Positions 9,724-17,648 are shown, counted from the stretch's first letter. The stretch is 64,000 nt of DNA from JADLGL01 sp963667605 (GCA_963667605.2 CAXXUZ010000001.1:1-64000), one strand, 5' to 3'. Numbers and translations: made by a program. The notes: a model not told the origin generated them from the letters alone.

Positions 9724-9737
9724 GCGTATAATTCCCC
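9713..9737 (-). repeat. Right terminal inverted repeat of passenger element
   Basis: 25 bp, exact reverse complement of 7162-7186. It provides the final codons and stop of the HsdR_N-like fragment. Confidence 0.9.
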
Positions 9738-9750
9738 AACTAAGGGCAGA

Positions 9751-9760
9751 GTGCGTTGCG
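9751..9760 (+). promoter_or_regulatory. Copy 1 of phage motif GTGCGTTGCG
   Basis: The 10-mer GTGCGTTGCG stands 31 bases upstream of the tail fibre start codon. Identical 10-mers precede three other late genes at 13599, 14389 and 16179. By eye I found it nowhere outside the prophage. Likely a promoter core or control site of the phage. Confidence 0.55.
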
Positions 9761-9791
9761 CCCTTTGCCGGAGTGACGATCCTCCCGCAGT

Positions 9792-11006
9792 ATGGCGCTC
9801 ACAATCCTCGATGCCGAACGGCGCACGCGGTACACCCCGGCCGTCAGCACAACGGTCTATTCGGTTGGCTTCCCGATCTTCGGCGACGCCGACATCGAGG
9901 TATGGCACGACGATGTGATGCTGGCCGCGCCGGCTTACGACGTTCAGTTGGGCGTTCTTGTCGACGGCTTCTACCAATCCGCCAATGTGATGCTCGATCC
10001 CGGTGTGACCGGGACCGTCGATATTGTCGGCACGAGAGCTCCATCGCGCACCTCCCAATATGGCGAGGGCGCCGCCGTCCCAGCCGCTGATCTCAACCGC
10101 GATCAAAACCTGCTGCAGGCCAATCTCCGCGAGCTGTTCGATATAACGCGGCGAGGCCTCTACAAGCCGCCGGGGCAGACGATTGGCGCACTGCCGGCAC
10201 CGGCGACCGGAAAGACGCTCCGATGGGCCGCCGGCGGGGATCTTGAGAATGGACCGACCCAAGCCGAGCTAACGGGCCCCACGGGTGCCACAGGGCCAAC
10301 GGGTGCCACAGGAGCGACGGGAGCGACGGGAGCGACCGGACCCGTAGGTGCGACCGGTCCGACCGGTGCCACCGGCCCCACGGGTGCCACAGGAGCGGTA
10401 GGTGCGACCGGTCCGACAGGGGCAACCGGTCCGACAGGGGCAACCGGCCCCACGGGTGCCACAGGGCCAACGGGCGCCACAGGAGCGACGGGAGCGACTG
10501 GCCCTGCCGGTGGCGCCGGTCGGACCGGTCGCACCGGCCCAACTGGGGCGACCGGACCCGTTGCGCCTGACGCTTCGCTCACGGTGAAGGGCAAGGCAGA
10601 GACCGCAACTGCCGCCGAAATTCTCAACGACACTCAGAACGCAGCGCTGTTCATTTCGCCGCAATATCTCAACGATGCCCTCGCGTTTTTCGGCCTGACG
10701 GAAACGGCCGGCGCGATCCCGATTGACCTGGATGACGGGCTCAACTTCTCGGTCACGATCGATGAAAACTCGGCGCTCGGCAATCCATCAAATGAGGATG
10801 GTCGCCTCGGTCGCCCTGGTGTCATCAAAGTCACCGCCAGCGGGGCAAACCGCACGATTGACCTTGGCTCGGAATGGCTGGCTGACGTCGGTTTTACTTG
10901 GCCGCTCACCGTCAACTCCGGCGCTACAACTTACTTTGGCTACGTTGTTTCAGCGACGGGTGTTTTTACAATCATCGGCATCGCTCAGAACGTGGCGGGA
11001 ACCTAA
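9792..11006 (+). CDS. T7-type tail fibre protein with collagen-like shaft
   Basis: 404 codons. Residues 1-130 resemble the N-terminal tail-attachment domain of T7 gp17-type fibres (beta-rich start, then AADLNRDQNLLQANLRELFD before a helix). Residues about 160-255 are collagen-like Gly-x-y triplets, mostly GPT and GAT, which should form a trimeric rod. Residues 260-404 form a beta-rich tip that ends with a predicted receptor-binding or trimerising domain (ITIDLGSEW-like). The gene follows the virion proteins and its leader holds the phage 10-mer. Together these features identify the receptor-binding fibre of a podovirus-like prophage. The stop codon overlaps the next start (TAATG). Confidence 0.85.
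   Translation: MALTILDAERRTRYTPAVSTTVYSVGFPIFGDADIEVWHDDVMLAAPAYDVQLGVLVDGFYQSANVMLDPGVTGTVDIVGTRAPSRTSQYGEGAAVPAADLNRDQNLLQANLRELFDITRRGLYKPPGQTIGALPAPATGKTLRWAAGGDLENGPTQAELTGPTGATGPTGATGATGATGATGPVGATGPTGATGPTGATGAVGATGPTGATGPTGATGPTGATGPTGATGATGATGPAGGAGRTGRTGPTGATGPVAPDASLTVKGKAETATAAEILNDTQNAALFISPQYLNDALAFFGLTETAGAIPIDLDDGLNFSVTIDENSALGNPSNEDGRLGRPGVIKVTASGANRTIDLGSEWLADVGFTWPLTVNSGATTYFGYVVSATGVFTIIGIAQNVAGT
10272..10560 (+). repeat. Collagen-like Gly-x-y coding repeat
   Basis: About 95 codons of 9-base units (variants of GGTGCCACA/GGTCCGACC) encode GPT/GAT triplets within the fibre gene. The number of units is prone to change by slippage, which would vary fibre length. Confidence 0.85.
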
Positions 11007-11401
11007 TGCTGGCTCGAGAAAATAAATCTGGCGCTTGGGAGCTGTGGCATGGCGTCAATGAGAAGATGCAGCGGTTCGACAACCCGCCGCCGGGCAACGA
11101 ATTTGGCCGCCTCACAGCTCGTGTTGTCGAGCGTCTCTTGAAGGCCGGTACCTGGACACAGGCCGATCTCGATAAATACCGGATCCGCCAAGCGTTAGAT
11201 ATGTCACCACCGGACGGCAAGCAGTTTGTTGCCAACGCAGCCACTTTGGCGCCGCCCGACCCTGATGACGGGACGATCATTCGAAGCTGGCAGCTTGAGG
11301 ATGCGCCACCGCCACCGCCACCGCCGACAGAGGAGGATCTCGTTCGTGGCGCGCTCGGCGGCCTGGACCTCGCTATGGTCCGGCGCGTGCTCACCCGATG
11401 A
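11006..11401 (+). CDS. Prophage tail-associated hypothetical protein
   Basis: 131 codons. The start ATG overlaps the stop of the fibre gene (TAATG), which suggests translational coupling. Longer upstream starts lie inside the fibre gene and are unlikely. The protein has no signal or membrane segment. It contains a Pro run (APPPPPPPTEED) at residues 103-115 that joins a ~100-residue N-terminal domain to a short helix. The stop overlaps the next gene (ATGA). No family is recognised; position suggests a fibre assembly or tail accessory protein. Confidence 0.6.
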   Translation: MLARENKSGAWELWHGVNEKMQRFDNPPPGNEFGRLTARVVERLLKAGTWTQADLDKYRIRQALDMSPPDGKQFVANAATLAPPDPDDGTIIRSWQLEDAPPPPPPPTEEDLVRGALGGLDLAMVRRVLTR

Positions 11402-12514
11402 TCGAAGCCCTCGCATTTGACCTAACCAAGCCACCGCCGGCGATCGTTCGACCTGACGCCTATTGGATGACGCGCATGGGGGACGTGCACGATCGCCAGA
11501 AATTCCTGCGCCTCAAGTCGTGGCAACAGGCCGCGGTGATGATGGAGCGAGACCGGATAGGGCCTCTGATCGACGGACCAATTCGCGTTGGGCAAACGCG
11601 CGGCACCAAAACACAGCGCGCCGAGCTCGCGGACGTCGCCAGGTGGGTCGGATACCAAAGGCATGAACTCCTGCCAATCATGCCGATCCAGCTTGAGAAG
11701 CCGAATGATCTCCCGGCCGACCACCCGCCTCTGAAATGGCCAAGCATTCTCTACGCTCCCGGTATATTCTTTGGCGTCCCCGGCGGCAGCGTCCAGGCGA
11801 TCTCTTGCGATCCGTGGTCGATCTATTTCAACGGGACCAACGACCTTACAAGCACCGGACATTGGGGGGACGGCAGCGGCGCCGCGATAAAACTAACAGC
11901 TTCGATATGGATGAGGTTCGAGGACGGTGGAAATCGCGGGCTGTACTCGAATAGTGGTGCCCGCTTGAGGTGTGAGCGCCGCGGCGGCGCCAACAAACTT
12001 ACTGTTCAGATTGCGGACTGACGCGCCTGCTGTGAGCTATTTATGGCAATCCGCTGGGAACTATGATCAGGCGGACGGCTGGATCCATTGGATGTGGAGT
12101 GTTCAATTCAGCCCGCGGACAGCCCGGCACATGATAAATGGCACACGGGACAGCACAGTGGCCTCTACATTATACAAGGGGCAGCAATGCGGCCCTGCGC
12201 GCCTACAATATCTTCTGCGGATCGAATGAAGGTAATTGGTTTATGCTCGGAGATATAGGTGAGCTTTGGTTCTATGAGGACTGGCTGGATCCTATAAATA
12301 GAGTTGGCAGCTTTCTTAGTGACGGCTTACCCGTTGATCTTGGGTCTACAGGGGTTCTAACCCAGGGGTACCAGCCCGCATCAATACTATTCGGGGGATA
12401 TCGATCGAGTTCATCGACAACAAGGGTAGAGAAGGTTCGCAGTGCGATCTAGCCGTCCCGGGCGGAGGCGCGGTTGTCACGACGACCAGCGCCTGCATGA
12501 ACGTCGGGGATTAG
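11398..12514 (+). pseudogene. LamG/concanavalin-like tail protein, broken by three frameshifts
   Basis: Reading begins in one frame at ATG 11398 (overlapping the previous stop), moves +1 near 12010-12020, +1 again at the GGGG run near 12180, and once more at the G5 run near 12388. It ends at TAG 12512. Stitched together the product is about 372 residues. The C-terminal two thirds look like a LamG/concanavalin-type lectin fold (YFNGTNDL…ASIWMRF… and NEGNWFMLGDIGELWFYEDW). Such proteins decorate phage tails and bind surface glycans. Two of the three shifts fall in G runs, so sequencing error or real decay are both possible. The glycosyltransferase start follows eight bases later. Confidence 0.6.
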
Positions 12515-12521
12515 TCGGGCC

Positions 12522-13598
12522 ATGCGCTTCCACGTCGTCTCCCTTCCCCACACTCAGGCCACGGCCGAGTTCTCGGCCTGCGCCTACACGATGAAGGTCA
12601 TCGGCTTTTGCCGGATGATGAAGTCGCTCGGGCACACCGTGTTCCTCTACGCGGCCGGCGCCAAATCGGATGCGCCAAGCGACGAGCTCATTCCCTGCCT
12701 TAATGAGAACGAGCGCCAAGCGGTGGTCGCCGGTCTGCCGCACTACACTTCGGCGCCCTTCGACCCGTCGTTGCCCCACTGGCGGAAGTTCAACAGCGCG
12801 GCGGCGGCGGCAATTATCGAACGTGCCGAGCCGCGCGATTTCCTCTGCTTGATTGGCGGAAACGCTCACAAGCCGATCGACCAAATGGTCCAGTATCTGA
12901 TGGCCGTTGAGTTCGGTGTCGGCTATGGCGGCGTGTTCTCCAACTTCCGAGTGTTCGAGAGCTATGCCTGGATGCACGCGGTCTACGGAGCGCTGGCTGG
13001 CCCGGACGAGGTCCATCGGGTGACAGGCAATTTCTACGATGCGGTGATCCCAGGATATTTGGATCCGGATCAGTTTCCGCTCCGAGCCGAGAAGGACGAC
13101 TACTTCCTGTTCATGGGGCGCCTCGATGCACAAAAGGGTCTCGATGTTGCGATGCAGGCGGCGGCGGCCGCAAAGGTCAGGCTGATCGTCGCGGGACCCG
13201 GCACCGCGCCCGACGGCGTCGAATATGCCGGCGTTGTCACGCCCTCTCAGCGCGGCGAGCTGCTATCTCGGGCTCGCGCGCTATTTGCTCCGACGCTCTA
13301 TCTGGAGCCCTTCGGCAACGTCGTGATCGAGGCGATGGCCTGTGGCACGCCGGTGATCACTACCGATTGGGGCGCGTTCACCGAGACCGTGGCGCACGCC
13401 GAGACAGGGTTTCGCTGTCGAACGCTGCAAGAATTCGTCGACGCAGCCGGCCGGCTCAATCGGCTGCTGCCCGCCGCTGACATCCGCGCACGCGTTGAGG
13501 CCCGGTACTCTCTCGATGTCGTCGGCGCTCAATATGAGGCCTATTTCGAGCGGCTGACGGGGCTCTACGGCGATGGATGGGGCGCGGTCGCGGCCTAA
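12522..13598 (+). CDS. Prophage glycosyltransferase, GT4 family
   Basis: 358 codons. The C-terminal domain carries the GT4/GT-B nucleotide-sugar signature: MGRLDAQKGLDVAMQAA, then LEPFGNVVIEAMACGTPVI with the E-x7-E motif, followed by TDWGAF. The N-terminal acceptor domain is less conserved. No signal peptide, so it acts in the cytoplasm or at the membrane face. It lies among tail and lysis genes. In temperate phages such enzymes can modify the host O-antigen to block superinfection, or glycosylate virion proteins; which applies here is not visible. The gene is intact, unlike the tail gene before it. Confidence 0.85.
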   Translation: MRFHVVSLPHTQATAEFSACAYTMKVIGFCRMMKSLGHTVFLYAAGAKSDAPSDELIPCLNENERQAVVAGLPHYTSAPFDPSLPHWRKFNSAAAAAIIERAEPRDFLCLIGGNAHKPIDQMVQYLMAVEFGVGYGGVFSNFRVFESYAWMHAVYGALAGPDEVHRVTGNFYDAVIPGYLDPDQFPLRAEKDDYFLFMGRLDAQKGLDVAMQAAAAAKVRLIVAGPGTAPDGVEYAGVVTPSQRGELLSRARALFAPTLYLEPFGNVVIEAMACGTPVITTDWGAFTETVAHAETGFRCRTLQEFVDAAGRLNRLLPAADIRARVEARYSLDVVGAQYEAYFERLTGLYGDGWGAVAA

Positions 13599-13608
13599 GT
13601 GCGTTGCG
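13599..13608 (+). promoter_or_regulatory. Copy 2 of phage motif GTGCGTTGCG
   Basis: Starts just after the stop of the glycosyltransferase gene, about 107 bases before the probable start of the next gene at 13716. Confidence 0.5.
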
Positions 13609-13715
13609 GGCGGATGGGAGATGCCGCATGGAACAAGTCGTTCGCCCAGGAACGCCATCTACCTAGCTATTATCTCCCTTACAATGGATATAATTGCCGC
13701 ACTAGGAAGCACGAA

Positions 13716-14357
13716 ATGATCAAGTTCTTTTCTAGGATAATCGCAGCCATTGGCAATGTGATCAGCAGCCTTAAGCTGGCCGGGCGGCGCCAGCCAGCCC
13801 GCGTTGCCAAGCCGCCGCCGATCATCAATCCGCCACGTGTTGCCAAGCCGCCGCCTTCACGTACTGAGCTGCCTCCCAGCGCTGCCGAGCCACTCCCCGG
13901 CGCTGGCAAGCCCATCGTCCAGGCATTGAGTGAGAGTGTGCCAGTGCCCGACACATTCACCGTAGAGCGCATCGAGAACGGCTACCGCGCATCCGGCCCT
14001 CTCGAAAGCGGCTGGCATATCAATGTGGGCATCGAGGGCGATACCGTGCGCTCCTATATGCCTTTCCTCAAAGGCACTGACCCTAATGGTACTGACGACT
14101 GGCCCTTCGAGTGGACTGACAGAGATCCCAATTGGTTGCCAGCCGAGCCGCCCGTCAAATGGTTCCTTACGCACAGTGATTACCAACCGCACCTCGATCC
14201 CCCCATTGGCGGGATCAAGTGGATATATCAGGGGAGCATCGATGCGGACGGTACGTCCTCAACGGGAGAGACAGTCGTCGAGGTCCATACTCAGGCAAAG
14301 GAAGATGCTCGCAGGGCGAAACAGCGCGAGATGAGGAAGCGCGGGATCACGGGATGA
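13716..14357 (+). CDS. Prophage protein with N-terminal hydrophobic helix and Pro/Lys linker
   Basis: 213 codons from ATG 13716, which has a ribosome site AGGAAG seven bases upstream. An open frame reaches back to 13599, but that part covers the repeated 10-mer and is not needed. Residues 1-20 (MIKFFSRIIAAIGNVISSLK) form an amphipathic or membrane helix. A repeated ARVAKPPPI/PRVAKPPPS linker follows, then a ~100-residue domain with several Trp-Pro motifs (DDWPFEW, PVKWFLTH, IKWIYQG). The C-terminus is a charged helix. No family recognised. It may be a host-interaction or lysis-timing protein, judged only from its position. Confidence 0.55.
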   Translation: MIKFFSRIIAAIGNVISSLKLAGRRQPARVAKPPPIINPPRVAKPPPSRTELPPSAAEPLPGAGKPIVQALSESVPVPDTFTVERIENGYRASGPLESGWHINVGIEGDTVRSYMPFLKGTDPNGTDDWPFEWTDRDPNWLPAEPPVKWFLTHSDYQPHLDPPIGGIKWIYQGSIDADGTSSTGETVVEVHTQAKEDARRAKQREMRKRGITG

Positions 14358-14388
14358 AGGCGGCGGCATTTCAAAGCACGCTCTGACT

Positions 14389-14398
14389 GTGCGTTGCG
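14389..14398 (+). promoter_or_regulatory. Copy 3 of phage motif GTGCGTTGCG
   Basis: Located 31 bases after the preceding gene and 21-30 bases before the muramidase start codon. Confidence 0.55.
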
Positions 14399-14419
14399 GC
14401 GCGCCGACGCTCGGCCATT

Positions 14420-15334
14420 GTGCCCCGCATGGTTGCCGAGAACCTTCCTGCTGCGCTGGACGAAACCTGGGGCCACGAGGGTGGTCTGTCGCTCGACCCG
14501 AACGATCGCGGCAATTGGACCGGTGGCAAGAAAGGTGTCGGTGAACTCAAGGGCACGAAATACGGCATCGCCGCCCACGCCTATCCATATCTCGACATCC
14601 GAAATCTGACCCGGGCCGCCGCCGCCCAGTTCTACCGCCAAGATTATTGGAACAGGGTGTGGGGCGACGACCTTCCGAGCGGGCCCGACGTCGTCACCTT
14701 CGATGGCGCAATCAATAGCGGGCCTGGCCGATCGATCAAATGGCTGCAGGGCGCGATCGGCACCAAGGCCGATGGTGGCTTCGGGCCAAAGACCATGGCG
14801 GCGGTTGAGGCCGTCACCGACTGGCCGGCCGCGATCAAGCGGATGACGGCCAAAAGGCTGTCGTTCCTGCAGGGGCTGACTTCGCTGTTCAAGCGCTATG
14901 GCCGCGGCTGGACCGCCCGGGTGGCGCGGGTCGAAGCGTTCGGGCTGGGATTGGCTTTGCTGGCGCTCGGGCGCTCTCCAGCGTCGATCTCGACGGTGGC
15001 AGAGATTGAGGCGGAGACCGCCGATCAATCGCGACGCCGCGATAATCAGAAGGCCAGCGGTGCCGGCGGTGTTGCTGCGGTCGATGGCACTGTCGCCGCG
15101 ACCGGAGGCGAAGCGGCGGATGCGCCAGTGCCCCAGACCGACTGCACGCCGACCGATCGGCCAGACCTGGCCGCAATCCCCGCCGACGGCTTCCCCTGGC
15201 TGGAGCTGCTGTTGTGGGGTGTGCTGGCGGCCGCGTTGGTGGCGGCCGCCTATTTCCTGTGGCGCGCCCACGGTCAGAAAATGCGGGTGACCGCGCTCCG
15301 CTCGCTCGCCAATTCGCAAAAAGGACAGACCTGA
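14420..15334 (+). CDS. Prophage endolysin, GH108 N-acetylmuramidase with C-terminal membrane helix
   Basis: 304 codons. GTG 14420 and ATG 14429 are both possible starts. Residues 10-170 match glycoside hydrolase family 108: the ETWGHEGGLS motif contains the catalytic Glu (E20), followed by GTKYGI, the FYRQDYWNRVWGD block and FDGAINSGPGRSIKWLQ, then a peptidoglycan-binding-like GGFGPKTMAAVEA. It hydrolyses the glycan strands of murein. A linker leads to a hydrophobic helix (about residues 263-287, LELLLWGVLAAALVAAAYF). That would tether the enzyme to the membrane, like a signal-arrest or anchored endolysin. Stop overlaps the holin start (TGATG). Confidence 0.85.
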   Translation: MPRMVAENLPAALDETWGHEGGLSLDPNDRGNWTGGKKGVGELKGTKYGIAAHAYPYLDIRNLTRAAAAQFYRQDYWNRVWGDDLPSGPDVVTFDGAINSGPGRSIKWLQGAIGTKADGGFGPKTMAAVEAVTDWPAAIKRMTAKRLSFLQGLTSLFKRYGRGWTARVARVEAFGLGLALLALGRSPASISTVAEIEAETADQSRRRDNQKASGAGGVAAVDGTVAATGGEAADAPVPQTDCTPTDRPDLAAIPADGFPWLELLLWGVLAAALVAAAYFLWRAHGQKMRVTALRSLANSQKGQT

Positions 15335-15861
15335 TGCCAGCGCTACTCGCCGCCGCCGCCCGTCGCCTGCTCCCGATCTTGGTCCAGTCCGGTAGCGGCC
15401 TCCTTGCCAATATCGTGCGCCGGCGGGCGCCGGGTGTCGCCACAGTGATCGAGAAGATTTCGGGCGCCTTCGGTACCGACGCGACGGCCGACGCGATCGC
15501 CGACCGCTTTGAGAGCGCTGACGTTCCGGGGCGCGCGCAACTCCTGACGATGGTTCGAGAGGTTGAGGATGACGGGCTCGAATATTGGCAGGGGATGGTC
15601 CAGGACATCAACCTGTCGATGCGAGCCGAGATGAAGGCGAAGGACTGGCTGCAGCGCAATTGGCGGCCGATCTTCGCGCTGTCCTCGATCGTTCTGATCC
15701 CGGTCTATGTGGTGCTTCTGTTCTGGCTGCTGCTCACCGGCCGGGTTGAGGAAGGTGGCGTTTTCTCCGGCGTGTTGATGCTGCTCCTGCCGCTGCAGCT
15801 CGGCGTCCTCGGCGTCTATGCCGGGGGAAGATCCTATGAAAAAGCCCGAGGCGCCGACTGA
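15334..15861 (+). CDS. Holin, GTA/three-TM type
   Basis: 175 codons, start overlapping the endolysin stop (TGATG). The layout is that of the GTA_holin_3TM family: a hydrophobic N-terminal stretch, a charged middle part with LEYWQGMVQDINLSMRAE, then two strong membrane helices (residues about 110-130 and 140-160; FALSSIVLIPVYVVLLFWLLL, GVLMLLLPLQLGVLGVYAG) and a short charged tail. It would open the inner membrane at the end of infection so the endolysin can act. The downstream gene overlaps again (TGATG), giving a tight lysis cassette. Confidence 0.8.
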   Translation: MPALLAAAARRLLPILVQSGSGLLANIVRRRAPGVATVIEKISGAFGTDATADAIADRFESADVPGRAQLLTMVREVEDDGLEYWQGMVQDINLSMRAEMKAKDWLQRNWRPIFALSSIVLIPVYVVLLFWLLLTGRVEEGGVFSGVLMLLLPLQLGVLGVYAGGRSYEKARGAD

Positions 15862-16172
15862 TGGATGGCGACCTGATCGCGTCCATTGGGCTGTTGCTGG
15901 CGATCGCCGGCGGCATGGTCGTCCGCGACCGTTTCGTCACCAAGTCGATTCGCGACGGCGACGACCAGCTCCACAAGCGGATCAACGAGGTCAAGGATGT
16001 CTACGTTCGGCGCGACGATCTCAACCAACACATCACCCGGCTTGAGCGAGCGGTCGAGGATGTGAAGGGCGAGCTTCGCGAAATGCGGCGCCACCACGAG
16101 CTCGTCATCACAACGATGCAGGCCAACACCGAGCTCTTGAAAACGATCGCGAAGCATCAGGCGCCGAGTTAG
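15861..16172 (+). CDS. Small membrane/coiled-coil protein of the lysis cassette
   Basis: 103 codons. One N-terminal membrane helix (residues 5-20) is followed by a long charged helix (residues 30-98) with heptad spacing, likely a coiled coil. The gene overlaps the holin gene (TGATG). Size and topology resemble inner-membrane spanins or DUF2730-like phage proteins, but no lipoprotein partner is embedded in it. A lysis accessory role is therefore inference. Confidence 0.6.
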   Translation: MDGDLIASIGLLLAIAGGMVVRDRFVTKSIRDGDDQLHKRINEVKDVYVRRDDLNQHITRLERAVEDVKGELREMRRHHELVITTMQANTELLKTIAKHQAPS

Positions 16173-16178
16173 AGGCCA

Positions 16179-16188
16179 GTGCGTTGCG
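16179..16188 (+). promoter_or_regulatory. Copy 4 of phage motif GTGCGTTGCG
   Basis: Seven bases after the lysis cassette and 70 bases before the GTG start of the last prophage gene. Confidence 0.55.
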
Positions 16189-16257
16189 AGTGAGCGCTGG
16201 GCGGGTAAATCTCTCGCTCAAGTTCTGAACCGAAGCCGCCGCCAGGGGTAGTAGGCC

Positions 16258-16968
16258 GTGGTCAAGCAAATCGGCGAAATGCTGCCGGTCCGCACGGACT
16301 GGAACGACAACTACAAGTTCCCGCTGTTCGATTCTGGGGATCCGGCCAATCCCGATCCGCAGGGTAGCTTTTTGCAGCTCCGAACGGGCGCGGCGACCCT
16401 CACCAACAAGACGCTCGGCGCTGGCACGATCTTTTCGGTCGTGCCAACTGCATCGATCAACGCCGGCACCGTCCCCGGAGGCACGGTCGTTGCCACCGAA
16501 TATGGCGATGGAACCCGCTTCCGAACCAGCCTGGCGCTGACGGCGTTTGATGCCGGGGACAGCGGCGACAATGCAGCCAAAGCGATCGGCGCGCTGCTTT
16601 ACACCCTGCCAGCCGGCGTCATCATGATCGAAGCTGCGCACATCGCCGTGGCTACGACCATTGCTGATGCGGTACAGACCGACACCCCGGAGATCGGCAT
16701 TGGCAATGTCGTCGCCTCGGGCGTTGTCTCGGTGCTCGGCGGCACTCCTGGGTTTGAAAACGTCTACATCGGCACCGCGATCGCCGACGTGGCAGGGACG
16801 ACCTACACCGGCACGAAACTACCGACGGCTGCGGTGCCTCTGATCCTCGCGGCCGGGGATCCGCACACGCTGTATCTGAACTATGCCGACACCTGGGCCA
16901 ATCTCACCGCGGAATCAGAGCTCGCCGTCACCGGAACGATCGTGCTGCTCTGGCGGTTCCTGATCTGA
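16258..16968 (+). CDS. Probable prophage decoration/structural protein
   Basis: 236 codons from GTG. Almost entirely short beta strands rich in Ala, Thr, Gly and Val with no charged helices. Repeated strand-turn patterns (NKTLGAGTIF, PGGTVVATEYGDG, DTPEIGIGNVVASGVVSVLGG) resemble small head-decoration or tail-spike-base proteins of marine podoviruses. It has its own copy of the phage 10-mer. The last 31 codons plus 155 downstream bases are duplicated at 37679-37927. No enzyme motif. Confidence 0.6.
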   Translation: MVKQIGEMLPVRTDWNDNYKFPLFDSGDPANPDPQGSFLQLRTGAATLTNKTLGAGTIFSVVPTASINAGTVPGGTVVATEYGDGTRFRTSLALTAFDAGDSGDNAAKAIGALLYTLPAGVIMIEAAHIAVATTIADAVQTDTPEIGIGNVVASGVVSVLGGTPGFENVYIGTAIADVAGTTYTGTKLPTAAVPLILAAGDPHTLYLNYADTWANLTAESELAVTGTIVLLWRFLI

Positions 16969-17122
16969 TTTCGCCTCCGGTGTGTCGGGGAGCGCCCTCA
17001 CATTTGCCCGGGCGCCAAGCGACCCCAACATCATCAAAATCCACGCGGCCGTCGCCTACTGGCAGAGCGTCAAACGCTCTGCAAGCCACTCATACTCTTC
17101 AAGTTTATGAATAGTGTGCAAT
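16874..17122 (+). repeat. 249-bp segment duplicated at 37679-37927
   Basis: The end of the decoration gene and its downstream region recur nearly identically 20.8 kb away (differences near the end: TTTATGAATAGT against TTTCTGAATAGC). It marks exchange between this prophage end and the mobile zone at 36-38 kb. Confidence 0.9.
17062..17082 (+). terminator. Hairpin after last prophage gene
   Basis: Perfect 8-bp stem GCAGAGCG/CGCTCTGC with loop TCAAA, 94 bases after the decoration gene. No U-run follows, so it may be a factor-dependent terminator or an RNA-stabilising hairpin. It is included in the duplicated 249-bp segment. Confidence 0.4.
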
Positions 17123-17149
17123 CCTCGGTCGCGTGTTGATGATGTTTAT

Positions 17150-17648
17150 GCCGGATGATCTCCAGCTTCTCCGATAGTGGATACCTCATGCCTCCTCTCC
17201 CCCATCCGCGATCATGCTTTTTTTGAGTAGACGGTTGTCCAGCGTCAGGTCAGCAACGGCCTCCTTGAGTGCCAGTGCCTCACTGCGAAGATGCCGGACC
17301 TCATCGGAGGTAGCCTCACGGGCAGTGTCACCCGCCAGGCGCTTCTTCCCGGCCTCCAGGAAGTCCTTCGACCAGCGGTAATAGAGGTTCTGGTTGATCC
17401 CCTCACGGCGACACAGCTCAGCGATACTGTCCTCGCCGCGCAGGCCCTCCAGAACGATCCGGATCTTCTCTTCGGCGCCGAACTGCCGACGAGTCGCCCG
17501 CCGGATGCCTCCTTCACGACCTTCTCGGCCGATGCTTTCTGGTGATTGGTGTTCCGTCTCATCTTCAATCCCTCGTGGGTTAAGATGAGCCAGAAACCCT
17601 CTCTTGTTCAATCCGCCCAATCTGTCCCAGGGGCGCTGACGCCGGACA
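17150..17648 (-). mobile_element. IS3-family fragment (left end, orfA and first codons of orfB)
   Basis: Same IS as the full copy at 31601-33113, in opposite orientation. The outer inverted repeat (GACGCCGGACA as read on the plus strand) is at 17638-17648. The orfA region 17186-17565 is present but has two extra bases near 17506 compared with the other copies, which shifts its frame. OrfB breaks off after about 12 codons at 17150. The IS cut the sulfotransferase gene that follows on the same strand, creating a misleading continuous 404-codon frame (17186-18400). Confidence 0.85.

Larger units (their letters stand above)
7162..9737. mobile_element. 2.6-kb passenger element with 25-bp terminal inverted repeats, no transposase
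   Basis: Perfect 25-bp inverted repeats (7162-7186 and 9713-9737, outer end GGGGAATTATACGCC) bound the segment. The flanks carry a direct repeat AACTAA (7156-7161 and 9738-9743). It can be read as up to 12 bp because the flanks CCC/GGG match the repeat ends. Removing the element joins the virion gene stop codon to the leader of the tail fibre gene and restores the 10-mer control motif next to it. There is no transposase inside, so it must have been mobilised in trans. GGG-ended repeats occur in the IS1595 and Tn3 groups; I cannot assign it. Base composition inside, especially 7520-9230, is clearly more AT-rich than the prophage. Confidence 0.85.

Noticed and set aside
7162..9737. Ordinary phage moron gene between terminator and promoter
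   Set aside because: The exact 25-bp inverted ends and the target duplication show transposition-like insertion.
10272..10560. CRISPR-like array
   Set aside because: The short 9-base units are in frame and encode Gly-x-y triplets; no spacers.
14291..15319. 342-codon minus-strand frame
   Set aside because: Antisense to the endolysin gene, which has clear GH108 motifs.
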